Of a stretch of DNA of 42,761 nt, positions 18,768-26,083 are shown in pieces (the first letter of the stretch is position 1; each line of letters begins with the position of its first letter). The position numbers and the translations under genes are program-made. Below the pieces are notes generated by a model that did no database searches, was not told where the DNA came from, and saw only the letters and a list, made by a program, of their open reading frames with translations. Origin of the DNA: an uncultured Flavobacteriales bacterium (GTDB lineage: Bacteria; Bacteroidota; Bacteroidia; Flavobacteriales; BACL11); the NCBI GenBank assembly GCA_905478185.1, contig CAJQHO010000009.1, forward strand, positions 1 through 42,761, given 5' to 3'.

Positions 18768-18977
18768 CTACTTCTTTTTAAAAAGTAAGTATAAAGCCAC
18801 TATTGCAATCACCCCAATAAAAGAAGAACCCGCCTCTTGAATGTTGCCAACAGGATCCCATCCTAATAAGCTCTCGCCTAATAATAATTGAACTATCACA
18901 CCAATACACAGAAAGGACAATGCTATAGATATAGCTCCAATTATTTTTTCTTGTAGTGATTTAAAGAATTCAGTCAT
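18768..18977 (-). CDS. Small two-span membrane protein, paralogue A (69 aa)
   Basis: Not recognised. The 69 residues form two membrane helices: about residues 12-34 (IIGAISIALSFLCIGVIVQLLL) and 52-66 (FIGVIAIVALYLLF). A short loop LLGWDPVGNIQEAG lies between them and the tail is KKK. The loop and second helix resemble the neighbouring protein at 19048-19275 (shared G-x-D-x-x-G-N-I and F-x-G-x-I), so the two look like diverged tandem duplicates. A TACCTTTG element (minus strand, 19038-19045) inside the 3' edge of the neighbour could be its promoter. If so, the terminator-like hairpin at 18997-19026 lies within its leader. Ends 2 bp from the polA stop, tail to tail. Confidence 0.7.
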   Translation of the reverse strand: MTEFFKSLQEKIIGAISIALSFLCIGVIVQLLLGESLLGWDPVGNIQEAGSSFIGVIAIVALYLLFKKK

Positions 18978-18992
18978 AATGATTTTTGAGTT

Positions 18993-19030
18993 TAATAAAA
19001 TAGCCCCACTAATGTAGGGCTATTTTTATT
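18993..19030. terminator. Hairpin between the two small membrane protein genes (terminator or attenuator)
   Basis: AAAATAGCCC (18997-19006) pairs perfectly with GGGCTATTTT (19017-19026) around a 10-base loop, with A/T runs on both sides. Read on the minus strand it follows the stop of the 19048-19275 gene and precedes the start of the 18768-18977 gene. It is the likely terminator of the former. Because a possible promoter (19038-19045) lies upstream of it, it may also act as an attenuator for the latter. It could equally stop plus-strand read-through from polA. Confidence 0.7.
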
Positions 19031-19037
19031 AGTTGAT

Positions 19038-19045
19038 CAAAGGTA
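19038..19045 (-). promoter_or_regulatory. Candidate minus-7 element for the 69-aa membrane protein
   Basis: TACCTTTG on the minus strand fits TAnnTTTG. A TTTG at 19070-19073 (minus strand) is a minus-33 candidate with 24-bp spacing, slightly long. It would start RNA near 19031, just before the hairpin at 18997-19026. Confidence 0.4.
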
Positions 19046-19047
19046 AA

Positions 19048-19275
19048 TTATTTACCTGAGATTAAGCTCCAAACGATCAAGATTCCGATCAAACCTACAA
19101 ATCCTTCAGCAGCTAATCCATTAATAACACCTACAATGTTACCAATAACATCTAATCCCATGAAGCCATCTGCTCCAAAAAGGAAAGTTACTGTAATTGC
19201 AAGACCTAATACGGTCATAATTAATCCCATTAGTCCTTTAAAGAACCCGTTCATGTACTTAAATACTGCATCCAT
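19048..19275 (-). CDS. Small two-span membrane protein, paralogue B (75 aa)
   Basis: Not recognised. From the ATG at 19275 the protein is MDAVFKYMNGFFKGLMG..., with helices at about 16-34 (LMGLIMTVLGLAITVTFLF) and 58-72. Between them is a glycine-rich loop containing FMGLDVIGNIVGVINGL. It shares G-x-D-x-x-G-N-I with the gene downstream. A start at 19308 is possible in frame, but the TAAGTTTG promoter element (minus strand, 19306-19313) overlaps that codon, so RNA would begin after it; the 19275 start is preferred. A hairpin terminator follows 21 bp after the stop. No function can be assigned; holin-like or stress membrane peptides are possible comparisons only. Confidence 0.72.
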   Translation of the reverse strand: MDAVFKYMNGFFKGLMGLIMTVLGLAITVTFLFGADGFMGLDVIGNIVGVINGLAAEGFVGLIGILIVWSLISGK

Positions 19276-19305
19276 AATATAAAATAATTTGGTTAATACT
19301 GATGC

Positions 19306-19333
19306 CAAACTTAGAACTTAAATATGTTTCAAA
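19306..19333 (-). promoter_or_regulatory. Promoter of the 75-aa membrane protein
   Basis: On the minus strand TTTG (19330-19333), a 16-bp spacer and TAAGTTTG (19306-19313) fit the Bacteroidota promoter. Its position rules against the ATG at 19308 and in favour of the one at 19275. The remaining 19314-19569 stretch holds only a short direct repeat (ATGACTAAT at 19545-19553 and 19566-19574). Confidence 0.65.
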
Positions 19334-19569
19334 CTAAAAATTTGCAATTAAATCTTTCATTTTAATGATTTTTCTAAACACATCTATTTTGAATAAATAT
19401 CATGTTTTAACTATCTTACAATCAAGTAGTTATGTGTAGTAAATTGATGATCAATAATATAAAAACAACACCTTTATAAACACGAAAATGTTAAGAATTG
19501 ATTAGGCGTGTAAGTGGTTGATAATCATTGATAAAGGATGGAATATGACTAATATGGATGCTAAAATGA

Positions 19570-20277
19570 CTAATTTATACTAACATCTCTAATTGATAGT
19601 ATATTTTGCTTAAATTTATTACTATTTTGGATGATATGTAACAACTTTTGGGCTACTATTTTGGTGCTTTCTAGCTCATTTTGGATGTAATAGTCTGTAA
19701 ATTTGCTTAAAAGTGGGAAGTTTTTGGGATCAGAATTCCTTATTTCTGACTGCATATTGGTATCTACTACCCCTGGATGAACAGAGAAAACGGTTAGATT
19801 TTTATGATTTTCCGCTGCAATTACCCCTGTTAGCATATCTAGTGCAGCCTTAGTGGCGCAATAAGTACTCCAAGAATGAATAGGGTTGTTGCCTGCCCCT
19901 GAACCAATATTTATCAATAGCTTTTTATCCTCAGGATAAGTAGTAATGAATTTCTTACATAGTATAGTAGGGGCAACTAAGTTAAGGTAATACTCATGAA
20001 TGATATCGCTCGTTTCTTTTTTATCAAAAGCGACAATGCTACCGATAGTTGCCGCATTATTTATAAGTAAAATATCTTGCTGGCACTCCTTTGGAAATTG
20101 TAATTGCTTAACAGCATCCAAATTACTCAAGTCAATTTTGTTAAAGGTAAAGTTAGGATGATTAATCTTATTTGTTCGGGAATATCCATATACAAGATAA
20201 CCCTCCTTTAATAGTAATTCAGCTGTAGCCTTACCTATACCACCACCTGTACCTGTTATGATTGCAACTTTTTGCAC
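19570..20277 (-). CDS. SDR-family oxidoreductase
   Basis: Short-chain NAD(P)-dependent dehydrogenase of 235 residues, cytosolic. It has the Rossmann motif TGTGGGIG (residues 9-16), the NNAA motif after strand 4, and the catalytic serine, tyrosine and lysine in INIGSGAG and YCATKAA. The closest known types appear to be benzil/sepiapterin reductase-like SDRs (YueD group), judged from the HPGVVDTNMQSEIR segment; the substrate is unknown. It starts with GTG directly after the metB stop, and the conserved VAIITG strand begins at residue 4, so this start is firm. It is therefore translationally coupled to metB. Confidence 0.88.
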   Translation of the reverse strand: MQKVAIITGTGGGIGKATAELLLKEGYLVYGYSRTNKINHPNFTFNKIDLSNLDAVKQLQFPKECQQDILLINNAATIGSIVAFDKKETSDIIHEYYLNLVAPTILCKKFITTYPEDKKLLINIGSGAGNNPIHSWSTYCATKAALDMLTGVIAAENHKNLTVFSVHPGVVDTNMQSEIRNSDPKNFPLLSKFTDYYIQNELESTKIVAQKLLHIIQNSNKFKQNILSIRDVSIN

Positions 20278-21423
20278 TTATAGTTTTGCTAGGGCTTGTT
20301 CCAAGTCAGCAACTAAGTCCTCAATATCTTCAATACCTACTGATAAACGGATTAAAGAATCCACCACACCTGTTTTTTCTCTTTCTTCTTTCGGAATTGC
20401 AGCATGTGTCATACTTGCAGGATGTCCGCATAAGGATTCTACTCCTCCTAAACTTTCAGCTAAAGTAAAATAATGAGTTGAGGAAACAACCTTAATTGCA
20501 TCTGCTAATTTATTATTTACTATATTAAATGAGACCATTCCTCCAAAATCATCCATTTGTTTTTTAGCAATTTCATGATTTGGGTGCGATTCAAATCCTG
20601 GCCAGTATACCTCCCCAACTTTAGGATGATCCTTTAAGAAGTTTGCAATCACTTTTCCGTTTTCGCAATGTCTTTGCATACGCAAGTGTAACGTTTTTAT
20701 TCCTCTTATTACTAGGAAAGAATCCATAGGGCCTGGTACAGCACCACAAGAGTTTTGAATAAAGTATAATCTTTCCGCTAAAGCCTCATCCTTACAGATT
20801 GTCGCTCCCATTACCACATCAGAATGACCACCCATATATTTAGTTAGTGAGTGCATAACGATATCAGCTCCTAAATCCAAAGGTCTTTGTAAGTAAGGCG
20901 TAGCAAAGGTGTTGTCTACTACAAAAATAAGGTCGTGCTTTTTTGAGATAATACCTAAGCTTTCAATATCAATAATATTTAGCATTGGGTTAGTTGGTGT
21001 TTCTGCCCAAATCATTTTAGTGTTTTCATTAATATAAGACTCAACTTTATCCGCATTATCCATCCCTATGAAATGGAACTTAATTCCATAAAATTCAAAT
21101 ATCTTAGTGAAGATACGGTAGGTACCTCCGTACAAGTCGTTAGTTGAAATCACCTCATCACCAGGGGATAGTAATTTGATGATTGCATCAATTGCTCCAA
21201 GTCCACTTCCGAAACATAAACCATGCGCACCGTTTTCCAAAGCAGCCAGGTTTTTTTCCAAAGCACTTCTTGTTGGGTTACCAGTACGGGAATATTCATA
21301 TCCTTTATGGTCGCCAGGAGAAGCTTGTAAATAAGTTGAAGTTTGGTAGATTGGTGTCATTATTGCCCCAGTAGTTGGGTCAGGTTCCTGTCCTGCATGT
21401 ATAGTTTTAGTTCCGAATTTCAT
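20278..21423 (-). CDS. metB: Cystathionine gamma-synthase/lyase family PLP enzyme
   Basis: Fold-type I PLP enzyme of 381 residues in sulfur amino acid metabolism. It would make cystathionine from an activated homoserine and cysteine, or split cystathionine. Diagnostic parts: TKTIHAGQEPDPTTGAIMTP at the N-terminus, YEYSRTGNPTR (phosphate binding), VVDNTFATP (aspartate to the pyridine nitrogen), and the PLP lysine in HSLTKYMGGHSD. The C-terminal LAESLGGVESLCGHPASMTH is typical of the gamma family. Synthase and lyase cannot be told apart with certainty; synthase is the usual Bacteroidota call. A TACTTTTG element precedes it, and a coupled SDR follows. Confidence 0.9.
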   Translation of the reverse strand: MKFGTKTIHAGQEPDPTTGAIMTPIYQTSTYLQASPGDHKGYEYSRTGNPTRSALEKNLAALENGAHGLCFGSGLGAIDAIIKLLSPGDEVISTNDLYGGTYRIFTKIFEFYGIKFHFIGMDNADKVESYINENTKMIWAETPTNPMLNIIDIESLGIISKKHDLIFVVDNTFATPYLQRPLDLGADIVMHSLTKYMGGHSDVVMGATICKDEALAERLYFIQNSCGAVPGPMDSFLVIRGIKTLHLRMQRHCENGKVIANFLKDHPKVGEVYWPGFESHPNHEIAKKQMDDFGGMVSFNIVNNKLADAIKVVSSTHYFTLAESLGGVESLCGHPASMTHAAIPKEEREKTGVVDSLIRLSVGIEDIEDLVADLEQALAKL

Positions 21424-21454
21424 TATTCTAATTTTTGATATTATTTACTTTCAG

Positions 21455-21462
21455 CAAAAGTA
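21455..21462 (-). promoter_or_regulatory. metB minus-7 element
   Basis: TACTTTTG on the minus strand, TAnnTTTG consensus, ending 31 bp before the metB ATG. It is back to back with the same element on the other strand at 21486-21493, so the two divergent genes share a compact control region. Confidence 0.6.
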
Positions 21463-21485
21463 TTAAAAGTTGGAGTAATTAATTT

Positions 21486-21493
21486 TACTTTTG
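21486..21493 (+). promoter_or_regulatory. Minus-7 element of the EamA transporter gene
   Basis: TACTTTTG on the plus strand matches TAnnTTTG. It covers the in-frame TTG at 21491, so RNA would start near 21498-21500 and translation must begin further on, most likely at the TTG at 21509. Confidence 0.6.
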
Positions 21494-21508
21494 CTAAAAA
21501 TTAATCCA

Positions 21509-22399
21509 TTGAATAAAATAGTATTAGCCCATATTTCTTTGTTTGTAGCAAATTTAATTTATGCTATCAATTACACTTTTGCAAAAGATGTAATGCCTGA
21601 TTTTATCCAGCCTTCAGGTTTTATTTTATTAAGGGTTACTGGGGCAGTTACTTTGTTTTCGCTCTTCTATTTTTTATTTGTGAATGAAAAAGTAGAAAAG
21701 AAAGATATCATCCGTTTGGCAATATGTGGAGTTTTTGGAGTGGCCATTAATCAGTTATTATTTTTTGAAGGACTGAATTTAACTACCCCAATTAATGCCG
21801 CTATTATTATGACGATTAATCCTGTTTTGGTAATCATTATGTCAGCACTTATTCTGTTTGAAAAAATCAATATCAGGAAAGGGATTGGAATAGCATTGGG
21901 CTTGGTGGGCGCGAGTACTTTAATCCTAAATGGAGGGAGTGTAAGTGGTAACACTAATTTTATGTTGGGTAATATGTTTGTTTTTATTAATGCAGCAAGT
22001 TATGGTTTGTACTTGGTATTGGTAAAGCCATTGATGCAGAAATACCACCCGATAACGGTTATGTTTTATGTGTTTGGTTTTGGGCTATTGTATGTATTGC
22101 CCTTTGGTTATACTGAACTGCTGGCTGTTGATTGGGTGAGTTTTCCGACAATAATTATTTGGGAGGTGCTATTTGTAGTGGTGTGTACTACTGTTATTGC
22201 TTACTTATTAAACTCATCAGCATTAAAATTACTTAACCCTTCCACAGTAAGTATTTATATTTATTTGCAACCGGTATTGGCTACACTATTTGCGATATTT
22301 AGGGGTTCTGACAGCTTAGATGAAATGAAAATTATAGCAGCAGTTATTATTTTTGTTGGGGTGTATTTGGTAAGTGTTCGTTCTGTAAAGACAAGATAG
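21509..22399 (+). CDS. EamA/DMT-family transporter
   Basis: Drug/metabolite transporter superfamily permease with ten predicted membrane helices in two EamA repeats. The first repeat covers HISLFVANLIYAINYTFAKD to about residue 135; the second starts at LGNMFVFINAASYGLYLVLVKP. Such carriers export amino acids or small metabolites; the substrate is unknown, though divergence from metB hints at a sulfur amino acid or related compound (inference). I take the TTG at 21509, giving about 296 residues, because the promoter element covers the upstream TTG at 21491 and the family begins with a short N-terminus before the first helix. No ATG is available near this point. Confidence 0.87.
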   Translation: MNKIVLAHISLFVANLIYAINYTFAKDVMPDFIQPSGFILLRVTGAVTLFSLFYFLFVNEKVEKKDIIRLAICGVFGVAINQLLFFEGLNLTTPINAAIIMTINPVLVIIMSALILFEKINIRKGIGIALGLVGASTLILNGGSVSGNTNFMLGNMFVFINAASYGLYLVLVKPLMQKYHPITVMFYVFGFGLLYVLPFGYTELLAVDWVSFPTIIIWEVLFVVVCTTVIAYLLNSSALKLLNPSTVSIYIYLQPVLATLFAIFRGSDSLDEMKIIAAVIIFVGVYLVSVRSVKTR

Positions 22400-22410
22400 G
22401 ATAAAATTCA

Positions 22411-22418
22411 TAAATTTG
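22411..22418 (+). promoter_or_regulatory. Minus-7 element of the yicC-gmk-nadD operon
   Basis: TAAATTTG, matching TAnnTTTG, ends 16 bp before the yicC ATG. I could not see a good minus-33 box at the usual distance. Confidence 0.5.
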
Positions 22419-22434
22419 CAAAAAATATTTTCTG

Positions 22435-23340
22435 ATGATTCAATCAATGACGGGCTATGGTAAAGCCGAATTAAACTTAACAAATGCTAACTTTACTATT
22501 GAAGTAAGGTCGCTTAATTCTAAACAAATTGATGCCAATGTAAAAATGTCATCTGTTTACAGAGATAAAGAAATTGGATTAAGAAAACTACTTTCTGAAA
22601 AATTACAAAGAGGGAAAATTGAACTTTCTATTTGGAGAGAAAAATCAGAATCGAATACAAACTATAAAGTAAATACTGAAGTAATTAAAGATTACCACAA
22701 TCAGGTTCTGCAATTAAAAAGGGATTTAGGATTGAAATGGAATATGTGGACAATGACTCCTTTTTCAGCTAAATCATCTGATATACTTCCAACACTTTTA
22801 AAAATGCCAGAGGCATTGATAAAAGGAGAGGAAAAAGCAAATGATAATGAGTGGGATGAAATTGCAAAAGGGATTGAAATTGCGATTGAAAACATTTTGC
22901 AATTCCGAATGGAAGAAGGTAAAAAATTAGAGGAAGATATTACTACTAGAATTAATGCTTTATCAAGATTATTAACTGAAATTTTTCCTTTTGGAAAGGG
23001 TAGAATTGAGAAGGTAAAGAAAAGCCTAGCAGATAAATTAGCAGAAATAGATACTAAGAATATTGATGAAAACAGGTTTGAACAAGAACTTATCTATTAC
23101 TTAGAAAAACAAGATATAACGGAAGAGCAAGTAAGGTTAGATGCACATTTGAGTTACTTTTTAGAAACTATGAAAACAGATTCTCCTAATGGAAAGAAAC
23201 TTGGTTTTATAGGACAAGAAATAGGTAGAGAGATAAATACTATCGGATCAAAATCATCAGATGCAGAAATGCAGAAGATAGTGGTGCAAATGAAAGATGA
23301 ATTAGAGAAAATTAAGGAGCAATTATTAAACATATTGTAG
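22435..23340 (+). CDS. yicC: YicC/YloC family endoribonuclease
   Basis: Conserved 301-residue protein of a family shown in E. coli and Bacillus to be an endoribonuclease acting on small RNAs or mRNA. The N-terminus IQSMTGYGKAEL is the hallmark, followed by EVRSLNSKQID. The C-terminal domain holds RLDAHLSYF, GKKLGFIGQEIGREINTIGSKSSDAEMQ, the second hallmark. First gene of an operon with gmk: the TAG is followed at once by the gmk GTG. This yicC-gmk order is widespread in bacteria. Confidence 0.94.
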   Translation: MIQSMTGYGKAELNLTNANFTIEVRSLNSKQIDANVKMSSVYRDKEIGLRKLLSEKLQRGKIELSIWREKSESNTNYKVNTEVIKDYHNQVLQLKRDLGLKWNMWTMTPFSAKSSDILPTLLKMPEALIKGEEKANDNEWDEIAKGIEIAIENILQFRMEEGKKLEEDITTRINALSRLLTEIFPFGKGRIEKVKKSLADKLAEIDTKNIDENRFEQELIYYLEKQDITEEQVRLDAHLSYFLETMKTDSPNGKKLGFIGQEIGREINTIGSKSSDAEMQKIVVQMKDELEKIKEQLLNIL

Positions 23341-23904
23341 GTGGGAAAACTTATTGTTATATCAGCTCCATCAGGAGCAGGAAAAACTAGTATTGTTCAT
23401 CATTTACTTAAAAATATGCCTGAACTTTCTTTCTCAGTTTCTGCTTGTAGCCGTGAAAAAAGAGATAATGAAACACATGGAAAAGATTATTATTTTTTAG
23501 GTGTTGAGGATTTTCAAAATAAGATAAAAGAAGCTGCGTTCTTAGAATGGGAAGAGGTTTATGAAAATCAGTATTATGGAACTTTAAAATCAGAGATTGA
23601 AAGAATTTGGAGTGAAGGAAAAACTGTAATTTTTGATGTTGATGTGATAGGGGGGTTGAATATAAAAAAGCAATACCCTAAAGAATGTTTATCACTTTTC
23701 ATTATGCCTCCATCAGTTGATGTTTTAAGGGAAAGATTGAGTGGTAGAGGATCAGAATCAGAAAAGAAATTAGAGATGCGTTTAGCAAAGGCAGAGCAGG
23801 AAATTTCAAAAAACCAGGAGTTTGATAAGGTAATTTTGAATGATGATTTTGGGATAGCTTGTGAAGAAACTATGGAAGTAATTACTAATTTTATAAACTC
23901 ATAA
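23341..23904 (+). CDS. gmk: Guanylate kinase
   Basis: Phosphorylates GMP and dGMP to the diphosphates with ATP in the cytosol, a link between purine synthesis and the nucleotide pool used by RNR. It has 187 residues, the P-loop APSGAGKTS at residues 9-17, the GMP-binding SACSREKRDNETHGKDYYF segment and the lid region SGRGSESE. The start is a GTG directly after the yicC stop; the P-loop strand LIVISAPSG begins at residue 4, so no later start would work. One base separates its stop from the nadD ATG. Confidence 0.96.
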   Translation: MGKLIVISAPSGAGKTSIVHHLLKNMPELSFSVSACSREKRDNETHGKDYYFLGVEDFQNKIKEAAFLEWEEVYENQYYGTLKSEIERIWSEGKTVIFDVDVIGGLNIKKQYPKECLSLFIMPPSVDVLRERLSGRGSESEKKLEMRLAKAEQEISKNQEFDKVILNDDFGIACEETMEVITNFINS

Positions 23905-23905
23905 A

Positions 23906-24475
23906 ATGAAGATTGGTCTGTTTTTTGGAAGCTTTAATCCCATGCATGTGGGGCATAAAGTTATCGCTTCTTATTTGGCAGAATTTTCAGATTTAGAAAA
24001 GGTAATGTTTGTGGTTTCTCCTCAAAATCCCTTTAAAGAAAAAAAGAGTTTATTGGACCAAAATCACAGACTTCAGATTATTAGGGCTGAAGTGTATGAT
24101 AACAATAAACTTGATGTTACCGATATTGAATTTAGTATGCCACAACCTTCTTATACCATTGATACTTTGGTGCGCTTAAAAGAAGATTATCCAGAAAATG
24201 AGTATTCGCTTATTATAGGGGCTGATAGCTTGCAGAACTTTCATAAGTGGAAAAATTATGAGCAAATTTTGGAGGATTACTCAATTTATGTGTATCCAAG
24301 GCCAGGTTATGAAATTAATGGTTCTCATAAAAACATACATATTGTAAATGGTGTTCCTCAAATGGAAATTTCAGCTTCTTTTATTAGAAATTCTATAAAA
24401 GACAGAAAGGATGTATCGTATTTAATGCCGCTGAAAGCTTGGAAATATACAGATGAAATGAATTTTTATAAATAA
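23906..24475 (+). CDS. nadD: Nicotinate-nucleotide adenylyltransferase
   Basis: Adenylates nicotinate mononucleotide in NAD synthesis. The 189-residue protein has the nucleotidyltransferase signature GSFNPMHVGH at 8-17 and the ISASFIRNSI (SxSxxIR-type) motif near the C-terminus, plus the YSLIIGADSLQNFHKW segment characteristic of NadD. Third gene of the yicC-gmk-nadD operon, one base after gmk. Nothing unusual seen. Confidence 0.95.
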   Translation: MKIGLFFGSFNPMHVGHKVIASYLAEFSDLEKVMFVVSPQNPFKEKKSLLDQNHRLQIIRAEVYDNNKLDVTDIEFSMPQPSYTIDTLVRLKEDYPENEYSLIIGADSLQNFHKWKNYEQILEDYSIYVYPRPGYEINGSHKNIHIVNGVPQMEISASFIRNSIKDRKDVSYLMPLKAWKYTDEMNFYK

Positions 24476-24517
24476 AGATAGTTGACGGTTGCTAGTTTGT
24501 ACTCATTAGAGAAAAAT

Positions 24518-24949
24518 ATGAAAAAAAATAGTATCGATAAAAAAAGATACTCTCTTGTAAAAATAGGGGGTGCGTTACTGATGTTTATTTTCATACTTTC
24601 ATCTTGCACTATACAAATGAAGATAGATGTTTCTTCTGATAAAAAGCAGAAAAGTGGCATGAAAATTGTGGTTGAAAACACAGAGCAAAAAGAACACATA
24701 GGTTGGTGGGTGTATGGTGAGGGGCAACATATTTTTAAAGATGAAAAAACTCTTGAAGAGTATGATATGGAATTCCCAAATGAGAATATGGAAGAATTAG
24801 TTGAGCTTTACTTGGCAGTGTGTGAAATGGAATATTTTCCAATGGAGTGCAAAATGACCGGCCATCTAAAAAAAGAATTAGTAGAAAAACAAACTGCCTT
24901 AATAGTTTCGGACTTTGAAATACTATACATACAAGGCTGTGGGGAGTAG
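24518..24949 (+). CDS. Hypothetical lipoprotein
   Basis: Unrecognised, about 143 residues. The ATG at 24518 gives MKKNSIDKKRYSLVKIGG, a hydrophobic stretch and lipobox LSSC, a lipoprotein signal. An upstream GTT-frame extension would only push the signal inward. The mature part (TIQMKIDVSSDKKQKSGMK) is polar, rich in lysine and glutamate, and has a cysteine pair in CEMEYFPMEC and a final IQGCGE. There is no predicted enzymatic motif. It follows nadD by 42 bp and overlaps the start of the VF530 gene, so it may ride on the same transcript. Possibly envelope located. Confidence 0.72.
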   Translation: MKKNSIDKKRYSLVKIGGALLMFIFILSSCTIQMKIDVSSDKKQKSGMKIVVENTEQKEHIGWWVYGEGQHIFKDEKTLEEYDMEFPNENMEELVELYLAVCEMEYFPMECKMTGHLKKELVEKQTALIVSDFEILYIQGCGE

Positions 24950-25166
24950 AGTACAACAACCAAACAACCCTTTGCATGCAAAAAGATTAGTTGATATCCT
25001 TGAATTTCTGGTAGCAGAATATGGATGGGAAGAACTAGGACAGGAGATAAGAATTAATTGCTTCAACTCTAATCCATCTATCAAATCAAGCCTAAAGTTT
25101 TTAAGAAGAACTGAGTGGGCAAGAAAAAAAGTAGAACGACTTTATTTGAATACTACCAGAGAATAG
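24915..25166 (+). CDS. VF530/DUF2132 family DNA-binding protein
   Basis: Small basic protein with the VF530 signature from residue 18: NPLHAKRLVDILEFLVAEYGWEELGQEIRINCFNSNPSIKSSLKFLRRTEWARKKVERLYL (the family core, spread over about 60 residues). The family has a SAP-like or HMG-like helical fold and is thought to bind DNA; its role is unknown. The ATG at 24915 lies inside the upstream lipoprotein gene. A GTG at 24939, which overlaps that gene's stop, is an equally likely start because homologues begin just before NNPLH. Overlap suggests translational coupling. Confidence 0.88.
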   Translation: MKYYTYKAVGSRVQQPNNPLHAKRLVDILEFLVAEYGWEELGQEIRINCFNSNPSIKSSLKFLRRTEWARKKVERLYLNTTRE

Positions 25167-25550
25167 TTTTCCCCATCAATTTCCTTATAAGCATTATCAG
25201 TCCTAATAATAGTAATAATGGTATTGAAATTAAGATTCCAAGTGCAGACAGAAATGTTGGTAATGAAATCAATAATAACAAAGGTAATAGTTTCATTACC
25301 CACCATTTTCTTTTACCCCATGCACGCCATATGGTTCTGATTAGAAAGTAAAACCAATAATCAAAATAATAGCATTTAGTATGTAGATGAATAGCATCCA
25401 TGAAGGCTCTTCTTGTTCCTCATCATTCGGGACTAAAATAAAAAGATTTTGATCAGTTAATACAGTATTATTTTCCGAAATTGGAAAAGAAGAATAGCTC
25501 ACATTAGTAAGTGTTGTTAGTGTAATAAAAACGAGTAGTAGTTTTTTTAT
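25153..25550 (-). pseudogene. Broken small membrane protein gene (no start codon, frameshift)
   Basis: Two frames on the minus strand together look like one protein. The first (25550-25341, 69 codons) reads IKKLLLVFITLTTLTNVSYSS, a signal-peptide-like start, then a polar linker FPISENNTVLTDQ... and a span WMLFIYILNAIILIIGF before a TAA. It opens with ATA where ATG is expected, and the upstream in-frame stop leaves no other start. The second frame (to the stop at 25153) continues FLIRTIWRAWGKRKWWVMKLL and two more hydrophobic helices. Joining them near 25341-25355 with one frameshift would give a secreted or membrane protein with three spans. It may be a decaying gene, an unusual ATA start or an assembly error. 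An internal ATG at 25296 could still yield a short peptide. Confidence 0.5.
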
Positions 25551-25579
25551 GTTGAAAAATTATAGATTATTATTTAATA

Positions 25580-26083
25580 CTACTCATAAATCTGCTTGAT
25601 TGCCCCTCCATAATCTGCCCACTCCCAAATCCCTGATATTTTTCCATTTTTGAAATTAACTGTACGATAAGCCGAGAGTTCAACTGTATTTTCTCTACTT
25701 ATAGTTGCTTTAGAATAAACCCTTACACTACCATCAATTTCATAAGTATTCTCATCAATACCTGGTAAATAAATAGAATGTCCAATTTTTATGGAGAAAC
25801 CATTTTTTTTTAATTGTGAAAGTATTCCATCTTGATATTCTGTAAAAGATGCAGGAACCCCTTTTGGAGAACCAGCAGTAAAAGAAAAGAAAGTAAAATC
25901 TGATGTGAAATATTGGCTAATATCTAAAGCTGAACTATCGCTACTTTCATAATAATTATTGATATTATAAACTAGTAGTTTAAGAGTTTCTAAATTTTGC
26001 TCATAGCGCTTGATTTTATTTTTACCACAAGAGAATAAGAAAATTAAAGCTGAAAGAATGAGGGTATTTTTTAGTTTACTCAT
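25580..26083 (-). CDS. Lipoprotein with an NTF2/SnoaL-like fold
   Basis: A 167-residue predicted lipoprotein. The ATG at 26083 gives MSKLKNTLILSALIFLFSC with lipobox, so the longer frame from 26119 is unlikely. The mature part resembles SnoaL/NTF2-like proteins: helices with LKLLVYNINNYYESSDSSA, then ISQYFTSDFTFFSFTAG, and a final sheet ending TVNFKNGKISGIWEWADYGG, the pattern usual for that fold. No clear catalytic site is visible and function is unknown. Its ATGAGTAA start overlaps the end of the glutaminyl cyclase gene by eight bases, so the two are coupled and may act together in the envelope. Confidence 0.78.
   Translation of the reverse strand: MSKLKNTLILSALIFLFSCGKNKIKRYEQNLETLKLLVYNINNYYESSDSSALDISQYFTSDFTFFSFTAGSPKGVPASFTEYQDGILSQLKKNGFSIKIGHSIYLPGIDENTYEIDGSVRVYSKATISRENTVELSAYRTVNFKNGKISGIWEWADYGGAIKQIYE

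Noticed and set aside
19309-19569. Possible small RNA or gene in the 261-bp spacer before the SDR gene
   Set aside because: Apart from the membrane-protein promoter at the left edge and a 9-bp direct repeat, no hairpin with a T-run or open frame was found.
24735-24977. Minus-strand open frame under the hypothetical lipoprotein
   Set aside because: The plus-strand frame has a clear lipoprotein signal and operon context; the minus frame has neither.
25115-25351. Plus-strand open frame of 78 codons after the VF530 gene
   Set aside because: It overlaps VF530 out of frame and its sequence is low-complexity, rich in asparagine and isoleucine; the minus strand gives a more protein-like hydrophobic reading.
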